From positions 699,632-763,631 of the forward strand of contig CAJNOI010000029.1 in the NCBI GenBank assembly GCA_905250115.1: a stretch of DNA of 64,000 bases, in the 5' to 3' direction. The stretch comes from Adineta steineri. Lineage: Eukaryota > Rotifera > Eurotatoria > Adinetida > Adinetidae. Positions 39,178 to 49,746 of the stretch are shown in pieces; the stretch's first letter is position 1, and every line of letters begins with the position of its first letter. A model generated the notes under the pieces. That model saw nothing but the letters and a program-made list of their open reading frames with translations. It made no database searches and had not been told where the DNA came from. The position numbers and the translations under genes were made by a program.

Positions 39178-42100
39178 ATGGAATTGCGTGTTGGTCATAA
39201 ATATCGTCTTGGACGAAAAATCGGTTCAGGATCATTTGGTGATATTTATCTTGGAACAAATATTGCATCCAATGAAGAAGTGGCTATCAAACTTGAAAAT
39301 GTTCGTACAAAACATCCACAATTACATATTGAATCAAAAATCTATCGTATGATGCAAGGTGGTGTTGGTATACCATTAATTAAATGGTGTGGTGCTGAAG
39401 GAGATTATAATGTTCTTGTCATGGATTTACTTGGACCATCATTAGAAGATTTATTTAATTTTTGTTCACGAAAATTTTCACTTAAAACTGTACTTTTACT
39501 TGCTGATCAAATGGTATGAGGAAAATTTGTTTTTTTTGTCAATAGATCGATGAGAGATTTTAGAAATAAGATTATTATAAGACGATTGCAGTTGTTTTTT
39601 TCCTAAATTCAAAAGTTGAAAACCTTTCTGTTCAATAGGAAAAGGAGAATCTAAGTTGCAACAAGGTAATTGTTCTATTGAACAGCAGGTAGCAAAGAAA
39701 AAGAATGATTCAGCATGACAATCAAGGGGGCGCTTCTCATTCTTTTTTTTTTGTACTTCAAGTATCAATTTATTCTTCTATGTAAGGAAATCTAATCTTT
39801 CTTTCTGTTCATATATGAATAGTATTAAGATTTTTTTAATATATTTATTTGCAGGTCAGTCGTATTGATTTTATACATTCAAAAAACTTCATTCATCGAG
39901 ATATTAAACCAGGTACATAATTAAATCTTATCACTAAATGAAATCACATCTTTTTCAATTTCTTTAGACAACTTTTTAATGGGCCTTGGTCGTAAAGGCA
40001 ATCTTGTGTATATTATTGATTTTGGCCTTGCAAAAAAATATCGAGATGCACGTACACATCAACATATACCATATCGAGAAAACAAAAACTTAACTGGCAC
40101 AGCACGTTATGCTTCAATCAATACCCATCTTGGCATTGGTATGTTCTTTTCCTTTTGAATTTTAACAGCTGATTAGGTTGTGACACTAACAAAAAGAAAG
40201 AAAAAGAATAACATGTTAATTGTAATATATTACTGTCTATGTCAAGATAGAGTGTTAACAGATTTTGTAATGTTTACTCGTTCTTGTCTGTAGTAAGGCA
40301 ATGTCTTTGGATATACAATTACCCCACCTACATATATATATATAGTGTCTTACAAATCGAAAGATTGATTATGTAAACTAAATTATCTAACATTTTTTTT
40401 TGTTTCTTCTACTATTAGAACAAAGTCGTCGAGATGATATGGAATCTCTCGGTTATGTACTTATGTATTTTAATCGTGGAAGTCTTCCGGTATAAATTAA
40501 AAAACTGAATTGAATTTTAATAAGAAGTAAATTTTGATTTTAGTGGCAAGGGTTAAAAGCAGCAACAAAACGTCAAAAATATGAACGTATAAGTGAAAAG
40601 AAAATGTCAACACCTATTGAAGAATTATGTAAAGGTTTTCCTGGTAAGAAACGTTTATCTAATAAGATAATATTGGTCGGCGCTTTGTCTCTTTCATTTA
40701 AGCTGAATTTACAACTTATTTGTCTTATTGTCGTTCATTACGATTCGATGACAAACCCGATTATTCGTATGTTTATATAACAAGAAGAAAAACATAAAGC
40801 TAAAATATTTTCAAATAAAATTTCTTGTTTTTTCTTTGTATAGATATTTACGGCAATTATTTCGTAATTTATTTCATCGACAAGGTTTTACATATGATTA
40901 TATATTCGATTGGAATATGCTTAAATTTGTATGTCTATTTTTATTTTATACATTCTTTTCTTATAAAATATTTACTTATACGATTAGTGAAGTGTAAGGA
41001 TAAAACAGCAAAAAAAAAGAGACGTTGAATATTCTCATTGACATTAAAAATATCAGTGATAAAACTATCGATTTAATTTTATTAATTATGACTAATAAGT
41101 CATAATACATAGTATCCTTGTGCGCAATATTTTGTCACCGACCATGACAAATACCTTGACAACGACCTATTACAAACCATGACAGACATAGCCTCATAGG
41201 TGTAATTTATTGTGTTTTTTTTCTTATAAATTATTAAGAAAGAAACCTCTGAGTTCATAAGTAAACTAAAAAAAAAATATTTGTTTACCTAGTCTAATTT
41301 TTTAATGGGATCTCTTAAGAATCGTATAGCAAGAAATAATTCTACTTTTTGAAGAAGACAGATTTTCATGATTTAGAATTTTCGAAAATATGAAACAACT
41401 GAGAATCGGTGCGAATCTAGGATTTTGGAAGGAGGGGGCGTGGACGATTTTGGCTAAAAACTGTTTTTGAGTCCACCTCTAAATCCGCCACTGTTGAGAA
41501 TATACTTTTTCGAGTTATGATTCGTTAAAATATGTTTAAATTTTAATTAGAATGGTCAACGTTTTGATCCGAACAGTGCTAATGAAGATGGACCAAATAA
41601 ATATGAAAACAATGGCTTTGGTGCTAGTGGTAATTCTCAACAACAAATGTATACTAGTACAAACAATCAAGGTAAGTTAAATAAAATCTTATGATTTTGT
41701 TTTTTTCTTTTTCTTTTCTTGTCAAATATATTTCTAATAATCTAAGAAATAATAAGAATAGAAAGTAATGATATGACTCTTGGTCAAACGATTCATGAAC
41801 CATCGATAAGCATGAATGATGATCATGGTGAAATACCAGACAAAAGTTTTTATACGTCAAAAAAACTTTCCAAATCATCTTCACATCACAATAATAATAG
41901 TAAAAAAGCGAATACAAATAACGATTCTATCAATAAAACATCATCAACTTCAAATGTCTTTAGTCGTCTAATGCACAGTGAGCTGCATGTTCAGAATAAA
42001 CAAAAACATTAAAAAAAACCGAACGGCTGATGCTTGATGACTGTTTTTCTTTTTCATTCATTGCTACCTATATGACGCTATTGCATCCAAATCTAACATA

Positions 42101-42563
42101 CCCCCTATGAGATGAATAAGTTTGAAAATATATTCATATATAAATATTCTATTTTCTTTAGATTTTAATGAGACTGAATTACCAACAAGCAAATCCAAAA
42201 TGAAATAATTAGATGAGAGAAAGAAAGAGAGGTAGTCATTATGAATAGTTAATGTATCAGAAAGATATTTCTTTTGATTGCGTGTGTGTGTGTGTTGCAC
42301 ATATAAATATATTCTTTCACATCTGCAATGCCTTCTTCTATGCTATACCTTGATTTTGCTTTGTGTTTTTATTTGGAATTTGTTTTTTGAAAATAAAACA
42401 TGATATGAATAATGAATTCTTTTTTCTAGGTGTGTATCGACGAATGCCTAAAGACTTGCATAACGTGCAACCACCCAAATCAACGTCTAATAATTCCAAA
42501 CAACATCTGCCGAGTGCGACAGATGCAGGTCGATCATCGTCAGCGCGTGTTAATAAAAAATAA
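39178..42563 (+). CDS. CK1: Casein kinase 1 delta/epsilon (doubletime type), with two possible terminal exons
   Basis: Ser/Thr kinase acting in circadian, Wnt and Hedgehog signalling. Common exons: 39178-39513, 39855-39912, 39968-40138, 40419-40489, 40544-40643, 40703-40766, 40844-40928 and 41551-41671. The kinase core is complete: glycine loop IGSGSFGD, Lys38 in VAIKLE, HRD Asp128 in [13 protein letters not shown] Asp149 in IIDFGLAKK, and the CK1 signature [20 protein letters not shown]. After the shared ...STNNQ two acceptors are in frame. Exon 41762-42012 ([10 protein letters not shown]... ending KQKH) gives 418 residues; exon 42430-42563 ([10 protein letters not shown]... ending ARVNKK) gives 379. 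The kinase is certain; the use of both tails is inferred. A MITE sits in the last large intron. Confidence 0.95.
39628..39685. repeat. 11-bp inverted repeat in CK1 intron 1
   Basis: CTGTTCAATAG (39628-39638) and CTATTGAACAG (39675-39685) are exact reverse complements 36 bp apart. Could be a decayed MITE or a pre-mRNA hairpin close to the first donor site. No target duplication is visible. Confidence 0.35.
41407..41493. mobile_element. hAT-like MITE, 87 bp, with 8-bp target duplication
   Basis: Termini CGGTGCGAATCTAGG and (reversed) CAGTGGCGGATTTAG, flanked by CTGAGAAT (41399-41406) and TTGAGAAT (41494-41501), 7 of 8 identical. Interior GGATTTTGGAAGGAGGGGGC and GGCTAAAAACTGTTTTTG is shared with the copy at 17648-17821. 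Located in the intron before the last common CK1 exon. Confidence 0.87.
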
Positions 42564-44074
42564 TGTTGTATGCACACTTTTCTGTATCTTTTTTTCTTCA
42601 GTGTACAGCGCCTGTTTCTATTTCTTTTTCGTCTCTTTAATTCATCTTCTTGAAATTTTATATAGATATATATATATAAAGAAAAATCAAAGCCATTCAA
42701 GTTCTTTTTTTTCATCTTACGATAAATTGTTTGTTTCTAAAAAAAAAACACCTATGAAGGCATCGACCTGTGAACAGTGTGTGTGTGTATGTGGTCGATT
42801 GCATTTCTTTTCTTTCTTTTTTTTTGTTTCTATCCAAATCAATCGATTGTTTCGCGACAATCAGCATCAATTTGCTTCCATCAATCATATTTTCACATGT
42901 TTTTGTTTTTGAATTTTTGAAGCACAGATTTATATACTTTATTCACATGTGTTCTTCTCTAACAAGTTTTCGTTTCTTTTTTTTTGATGCTTAGTTGTTG
43001 TCCTATTGATGCTGATCGTTGTCTTGTCGTTTTTTTGTTTTCTTTTTCTTTTTCTCTCTCTTTCTATATGTGCAGCTTCAATTACATAAAACAACATATT
43101 ATTCGTCGTTTTTTTTCTCTCTCTCTCTCTTTCTTGGCCTTTTCTTTTGTTTAAAAGATCAAAATTCATCATGTCAGAAATAAAGGAAAAAGAAAATATA
43201 TAAAGAATAATGTCGAATCTATACAATTCTTCGATAATTGAATAGTATTAAAGACAAGCAATAAGATGAAGTATCAATGATATAAACAGGCGTAAAAATT
43301 TCATTGAAAGTGTTAGAAATGTATATTTTATTTGCAAAGAGTCTTAAAAGGATTTGCGTTGGCTAAAATATTGTTGTTGAATATTTCGAATGGAAAACAT
43401 ACAGCATTGGAATATCTTCTTTTGGAAAAACTAATAGTTAGAAACAGTATACACATGAGTATATTGTTAACCTTGAATATCGTTCTATATGACTTGTAAC
43501 AGACGTTGTTTTTTGTACACGTATCAATATATATTTCAGTGTGTGCCAATGCAATATTTACGATATTTGTTTTTTTTCATAAGATGGTACTTGAGTGGAT
43601 ATAATATTCGATGAAAAACTAATCGAAACATAACTGTATTTCTAAACTGATATCTTTGACACTGCAGCATTAAGATTCTATTAATTTAATTAATATCAAT
43701 TACAAAGAAACCCTATCGTTTTTATTGTATTATTCATATTTTGTTATTTGAAGTTACTTAATTGCTGAGTAAATTTATAATGCATACGAGTTGCTTAAGA
43801 TTGATTGATTGACATATAAAGTCTATTCATTTCATATATAAGAATGACTATTTTGGTTTTTTACCTGGTAAATAATTTCTGAAGGACAATAAAATGAAAA
43901 ATTTCTCTTAGTTAATAAGAGGTACTTTTACTCATCTGAGAAATAATCATATGTGTCATTATTTACTTTCGTCATTGATCAAAAAAAGGATTTCTGATAT
44001 AAAATCGTATATTGAAAACATATGTAAAGAAGGAAGAGAGAGAGAGGATTTGTTCCTCGTTACTTAAATAGAAC
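42564..44074. other. Spacer between CK1 and the 7TM receptor
   Basis: Pyrimidine-rich and AT-rich low-complexity sequence (TC-rich runs near 43046-43064 and 43110-43140). Open frames here are compositional. No gene seen. Confidence 0.5.
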
Positions 44075-45220
44075 TTGGCATTTCTTGTTTTCAATTCAAT
44101 AACATCATTTATATGTATAGTAATGTGTTCTAATAGTAGCAATTCTTCTGAATGTCTTAATGATGGTCAATGCAATTCCGATGACATTTGTATATGTACA
44201 AGTGCCTGTTTCGTAGGAAATTTTTGTCAAATTGATTATAATGCTGCTCGTCTACCATTAGCTGGTGCTATCGTTCAAGACAATCCATCAACAGAAGGAA
44301 TTTATATTCTTATTTTTGTCTTATTGGCATTTATTGGTTTTATCAATAATATTTTTGCATTGACAACATTGTTTCGTGAACGAATTCGAATTACAATATG
44401 GGGCGTTTATTTAATTGTTTTCTCTATACTTAGTATCATACTTATGATAATAATTCTTTCCTATATAACGACCGTTGTTAGATATGATAATAGTACATAC
44501 CGACTTTTGTCTTGTCATGCTATACCATTCTTATCTCTTATAACAATTGATGGAGGTATTTTATGTACAGTAGCAATTGCTGTCGAACGTGCTTTTATTG
44601 AATGTTGGAATTTTAATGTTAATGGATCACGATTACGTGCATTACTTATATCTGGTATGATTATACTCTATACATGTGGTTCAAATTTAGATGATATATT
44701 TATTCGTCGTATTTCTAATGATCCATTAGGTAATCTAATTTGTACCTATGATTTTGATCGATATCCAACTTGGCGTCATCTTGATATTGTTTTCTCCTAT
44801 GCACATGTTGTCATACCTTGTCTAGTACATTTAATGTGTTCCGTATGTGTTCTTACAACAATTGCTCGTAGAAAAATCTTTATTCGTAGTACAAACGAGA
44901 AACTTTATCGAGTTTGGTTACAACAATTATTTATTCATCGAGATTTTTTTATTCCACCAATATGTATTATTCTTTGTACTCTTCCACATGGTATATTAGG
45001 TCATTTACTTGAAACATGTATACCATATTCAGATAAATTTAAACTTCGTCTTCATATATCATTTGTACTATTACTTTATATTCCACAAACATTATCATTT
45101 ATTTTATATATCTATCCAAATGAAATCTATTGGAAAGAATTTCAAAAGACAATTATTTATCGTACAATTTGTTGTTATATCTATCATAAACAAGAAAAGA
45201 GAAAACGAATATTATACTAA
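44075..45220 (+). CDS. Seven-transmembrane receptor with N-terminal EGF-like domain, single exon
   Basis: A 381-residue protein in one exon. An N-terminal hydrophobic stretch (1-18) is probably a signal peptide. Residues 27-51 form a compact six-Cys EGF-like module (CLNDGQC, CIC, CFVGNFC). Seven hydrophobic helices follow, starting with IYILIFVLLAFIGFINNIFA. The end of TM3 reads AIAVERAFIECW, an E-R core in the place of DRY, as in rhodopsin-type receptors. The predicted topology places the EGF module outside. The tail is short and basic (YHKQEKRKRILY). EGF modules are unusual in rhodopsin-type receptors, being common in adhesion GPCRs; no GAIN/GPS region is present. Ligand unknown. Intronless receptors like this often come from lineage-expanded families, which is inference. 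Confidence 0.8.
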   Translation: MAFLVFNSITSFICIVMCSNSSNSSECLNDGQCNSDDICICTSACFVGNFCQIDYNAARLPLAGAIVQDNPSTEGIYILIFVLLAFIGFINNIFALTTLFRERIRITIWGVYLIVFSILSIILMIIILSYITTVVRYDNSTYRLLSCHAIPFLSLITIDGGILCTVAIAVERAFIECWNFNVNGSRLRALLISGMIILYTCGSNLDDIFIRRISNDPLGNLICTYDFDRYPTWRHLDIVFSYAHVVIPCLVHLMCSVCVLTTIARRKIFIRSTNEKLYRVWLQQLFIHRDFFIPPICIILCTLPHGILGHLLETCIPYSDKFKLRLHISFVLLLYIPQTLSFILYIYPNEIYWKEFQKTIIYRTICCYIYHKQEKRKRILY

Positions 45221-46145
45221 TCACGAAAATGACAGCAATCTTAAAAGATATATGTAGGCCGTTAAAGGTATTGAACAAGTTGCTTGTAATATTTTTTTTA
45301 TTAAAAATGAAATAAATTTATATTTGAATAGAATATTGTACATAAATAATCTTTATCTACATGTGTTTTATAACGATATTGAGATCGACAAATACGGTGC
45401 GAATATCTCAAAAATAGTTCGATATTTTTATGAATTATTATCGTTTTTATCTCAGTTAAATATATTTTTAAACAATTCATGAATCAATGTATACTCTGTA
45501 AGTAACCACATGGACTATGTACATAAATAACACTTTCTATTTTGAATGTTTTTCTTTTTGGTCAAAAAAATTGTTGTTAAAGTACTCGGTATAGTTGCTA
45601 ATAAACATATTAAAAACAAAAAATAAAACAACAGTAAATATACCCACGCATGTATTAACAACGAGCAAACAAATGAATAAGAACAATCAAAAAGAAAATC
45701 TTATTGTTCTTTGATTGAAAAAAAGATTTAATAGCATTTTTGTTCACACATATGCTTAATTACATGACAATATTTAAAGAAATATTTTTCAAGGCAAAAG
45801 AAGACCTACAATGAAAGAGTGAAGATAAATCTTATATAGTGACGTTTTTCTTCACTTTGTTTACTTATAGGTATTCAATAATTTTCATAAAATTTATTGG
45901 TGTCTTTTTCTTCTGCCGATTGAAAAAGGTAGTGCAGAACATGTGCTTGAATGTTGCATAGTAGGCGTTTAAAAAAAAACCCATTCGTTGACAAAGTAAA
46001 ATGGCATATAAAAAGGCATGTTTGTCTTACACTTTGATTGTTTGAGGCGATAAAAAAGTCGAAATATTATTACATAAGATTGTCTTTTCTCGGTTTTCTT
46101 ATTAAGTCGTAGGTATATACTTATTCATACATTATTGTACTTAAT
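45221..46145. other. Spacer between the 7TM receptor and the ART-like gene
   Basis: AT-rich with no coding frame or clear repeat. It should hold the receptor 3' UTR and the promoter of the ART-like gene. Confidence 0.5.
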
Positions 46146-47236
46146 ATGGGATGCTGTGGTAGTAAGAACAAAGTGGTACCACCTGCTAAATCAAATGCTT
46201 ATAGTACCATAACTCCAGCGACAGCAAGAGATGACAAACCTACAGCTAATAATCCACCTCCTCCTCCACAACAGGACAACTCAGCAATGCAACGATTTAA
46301 TAAAGTTGCACTTAGTACAACCAATCCTCTACCACTTGTTAGCGGCTATGGTGATGAACCAGTTGGAACATTAGAAGAAGCACTTCAACCTGTTGATGGT
46401 AGAATTGATAATGCAGCTCATTATATTCAAGATGCTAAAGCAAAATGTCATTTCCCATCAGAACATGGTCTGACTCGTGATGAATCTGCTGCGATATATA
46501 TTTATTCAAAAAAATGGAATAATCGATATGTATCCGATCAGTTACAACAAGCGTTCAGCACTCAAAATCGTTCTCAACTTCAACCATGGTATAAATATCT
46601 TAGATTGCTAAAAAGTGGACTTGATAAATTACCGGCTACAACAACAGGAATTTGGCAAGGAATGCCTTTTGATGATAGACTTAATGAAAAACTTAGTTCA
46701 AATTCGACAGTACTCTATACTTGTTTGGGTTCATGTGCACCGACTGATGGTGAACTTAAATCTTATCTACAAAAAAATTACGGACCAAAAACAATGCTTC
46801 TTAGTTATGAATCAGTCAATGGAAAAGCTATAACTAATTATACTGCTAGTAAATCTCCAGAGATAATGATATGGCCTGGTATAAAAATGGGTGTATCAAA
46901 ATACGCGGTAGTAGATTCAAATGGTTCAGTAGTTGCACATCTACTTAAAAAAAATGGTAATTATTGTTTCTACTACTATGATTAGAAATCTGTAAATATA
47001 AAGAGTAGTCTTGTGATCTGATGAAATTGATTCATCTTAAGATATATATGCTTTCATTATAATCTATGATTAATTATAAACTTTTGCTAATATATTTAGA
47101 TCCTCCTAAACAAGTCACAATAAAAAAGCCACCATCTGAAAAACATTTCGTCTGCCCGACTAATTGTTGTGGTAACCGTTGTCGTGGTAACCACAAACCT
47201 GAGCATTGCTATGGTTTTTCTAATCTTCAAAATTAA
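46146..47236 (+). CDS. ADP-ribosyltransferase-like protein with N-terminal acylation signal and Cys-rich spliced tail
   Basis: Related to the arginine-specific mono-ADP-ribosyltransferase fold (ART family), which transfers ADP-ribose from NAD+ to proteins. MGCCGSKNK is a strong myristoylation (Gly2) plus palmitoylation (Cys3/4) signal, predicting a cytosolic-face membrane anchor rather than the secreted/GPI form of vertebrate ARTs. A Pro-rich linker precedes the ART-like core: GLTRDESAAIYIYSKKW, WYKYLRLLKSGLDKLP, GIWQGM, LYTCLGSC, and SPEIMIWPGIKMGV. Two motif positions look degenerate: Gln171 sits where the NAD-binding Arg is expected, and the ExE-like motif reads SPE, keeping only the second Glu (239). 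Read through, the frame stops at 46985 (279 aa). A donor after 46956 and an acceptor at 47098-47099 join in frame to an exon (47100-47236) ending in CPTNCCGNRCRGNHKPEHC, giving 315 aa. It may be catalytically impaired or a binding protein. Confidence 0.75.
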
Positions 47237-47284
47237 TCATTCGCCTCGTGATCATCGATCATATAATGAATTCTAAAGTTTCAA

Positions 47285-47443
47285 ATGAAAACATACAACA
47301 TAAATGAACAGAATCTTGTTCACAATTGTCATCATCATTGCGGTCCTGTAAATGCATGCTTTCGCTGTGGCAACGATTGCTGTGATCTACGTGAATGTAA
47401 TAAGTGTCAAGGTCGTTATTGTGAAAAATGTTCTCTTCAATAA
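47285..47443 (+). CDS. Small Cys-rich ORF, 52 residues
   Basis: ATG 47285 to TAA 47443 encodes a peptide with 11 Cys among 52 residues. Closely spaced pairs (CFRCGNDCC, CNKCQGRYCEKC) and a leading HNCHHHC suggest metal binding. It starts 48 bp after the stop of the ART-like spliced tail, which is similarly Cys-rich. It is not in frame with the ART donor, so it is not simply another terminal exon. No signal peptide. It could be a separate microprotein, a downstream cistron, or the remnant of a duplicated Cys-rich tail. The dense Cys pattern is unlikely by chance in AT-rich DNA. Confidence 0.4.
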   Translation: MKTYNINEQNLVHNCHHHCGPVNACFRCGNDCCDLRECNKCQGRYCEKCSLQ

Positions 47444-49746
47444 AAGTGATAACTAAAATATTTACTGTTAGAATTCGAAGTGTACGATACTTCGTTTAAA
47501 GTGAAAAACTACTCAAGAAAGATATTGTAGGATATAAACTAATATCAGGTATTGGTAAGAATTCAATCAAGTTTAGACTGCATCATTGATTAAAATTATC
47601 ATTTTATGTAAAATTTGAAACTAAAGATAAAAACTTATCTTTCTATGCATTATAGTACTTTGAAGATGAGAAGAGACTAGACTGTTGCCTAAAATCTTTC
47701 TTTCTATCATATATATGCTTTCAATCAAACAAAGCATTTATGTCATATACAACAGTGTTATTTCTTATTTTTCATACATCAGTATGCATTTTCCTAATAA
47801 CTCATACAGTTTGATTATGATTGATTATCTTCTCTAATTAAGATATATTCCGTCAACAGATGAAACTAAAAAAAGGTGGTTTTATTGTTGACAACATTGT
47901 TTAATTTTATTAAAATAGATGTTGATAGAAAAAAACTTTTATGCCATACAGTATGCGAAGAAGCAAATACATTTAGTTGCTAAGTGCGTACATGACATCA
48001 TCTACTGACTGTGTTTTGTACATACAGAGAAAGAAAAAAAAATAGAGTGAAACATTTTTATACCGTTGAATAAATTAAGTATACATTTATAATGATGCAA
48101 ATTGTGAAACTCTATTATTTAATAGAATAGAAGTATACTCATGTAGATTATATATAGTAAAATCATCAAAGAATTACTTGCGTAGAGTAATTATCATTAT
48201 TACTGATAAATAAAAAAATTTTGTAACTTTAAAAGAATTATATTTGACTATTTTTCATAACTGACTTTTCAACGTATGCATAAGAATCTAGAGGGTGTAA
48301 ACGAGGAACTAAGTGTGTGTTTGTACGTTCTCAATGCAATTTATTTACTGCACCTATTTATTGTTATAAACCTTAAAAATAAAATTCCTATTGTGTTTAC
48401 ATATGGTTTAATAATTATAATCATATCATATACTAATTCGAGATTTAGTCAATACACCGTTCTGCATGTATCTGATAATAGAGAAAAATCCTAATTATTT
48501 GAAGGGAATTCTGATTAAGAGAAAAAATTATCAATCCGTGAATAATTAAACACTAGAGAAATTTATTTTAAAGACAACGTAAAAGAAATATTTGTATTAT
48601 CACTTATTATGAAACTGATGACTATATATATCTAGATAAATTAGATTAGGTCAGCGTGATCAGGTTTGTGCTGATGGAGGATTATTAGGAGCCAATCTCC
48701 AGAAATTTTCTAGGCGTGCTTGAATAAATTTAAAAATTTATTACTCTTCCACTGTCCAATTTGTTGATCTCATAGCGCCCCTAGATATGACATATATAAC
48801 AATACACGTTATTATAAATCATTACCTGTATAGTTTATTATATACTACTGAATAACATAAAAACAAAAATAGTCATAAACGATATTATTTTTATTTATTG
48901 TCTTAAATGTTTTCAAAAATGATATTAAAAATTACAGAAGTATATGTGTGAGTTTTACGAAAGTTTTAATTTCTCTCGAAAAGCATCTGTTTATTTATTT
49001 ATAAAACTTTCAAAAAGCCACTGTGAGAGAACACTCTGACCGTACCTATAATAACCTGTACAAATATACCTCAAAACACCCTTTTTCTTTTCTCTTTCTC
49101 TCGTATTATCAATACTCGCCATATATATCTAAATCAATCTTTTTTTTCTCTTTCTACCACCTATAAGAAACCTTGAAATTTTCATGTGATCTGTTGCTCT
49201 ACTTTTAATATTATGCAGTTAAAAAAGAAAATATGATATAATCTTCTTTATGTGATACTAACTAAAAAATTCGAATACAAAGAATACATTCAAACTGTAA
49301 TATTGTTCCATTTTTTCTCTTACTGTCCTCAATTCTCTCTTAAGTTGTGATGTATGAAAAGCCAGATAGTTTTGAATATAGGATGAAAATGAATCGATCT
49401 ACACGAATTCACATATCTTCATACACTTACTACTAAAGAGAAAGCCTTGTGACACTTACCTAAACCCAAATTATTTTTATCAAGGCGTATATATAAAATT
49501 GTGGTCAACATACTTATTTATTTATGTTAAAAAAACATATTTTTTTTCTTTTCAGTCATGATAAATTGGGATTCTTGGTCATATTTTCTGATTAGTCCTA
49601 TTGTTTCACTATTTTCTCTTCAAACTGACAAGGTTGCCTTCACCTATAAGCGATGACTATAAATGTAAACATTTATACATAGAGGTAAAAAACGAAACAT
49701 ATTACTTTTAATCCTTCTACTCTATATACGCGAGTTACAAATTAAT
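47444..49746. other. AT-rich spacer, no gene seen
   Basis: About 2.3 kb. The open frame at 48276-48494 is of ordinary AT-rich composition with no domain-like features. No repeat with clear ends is visible. Confidence 0.5.

Noticed and set aside
42430-42912. 160-residue plus-strand frame overlapping the CK1 terminal exon
   Set aside because: It is an alternative frame of the CK1 exon followed by low-complexity pyrimidine-rich DNA.
42939-43226. Arg/Lys/Glu-rich minus-strand frame
   Set aside because: Reverse strand of TC-rich simple sequence.
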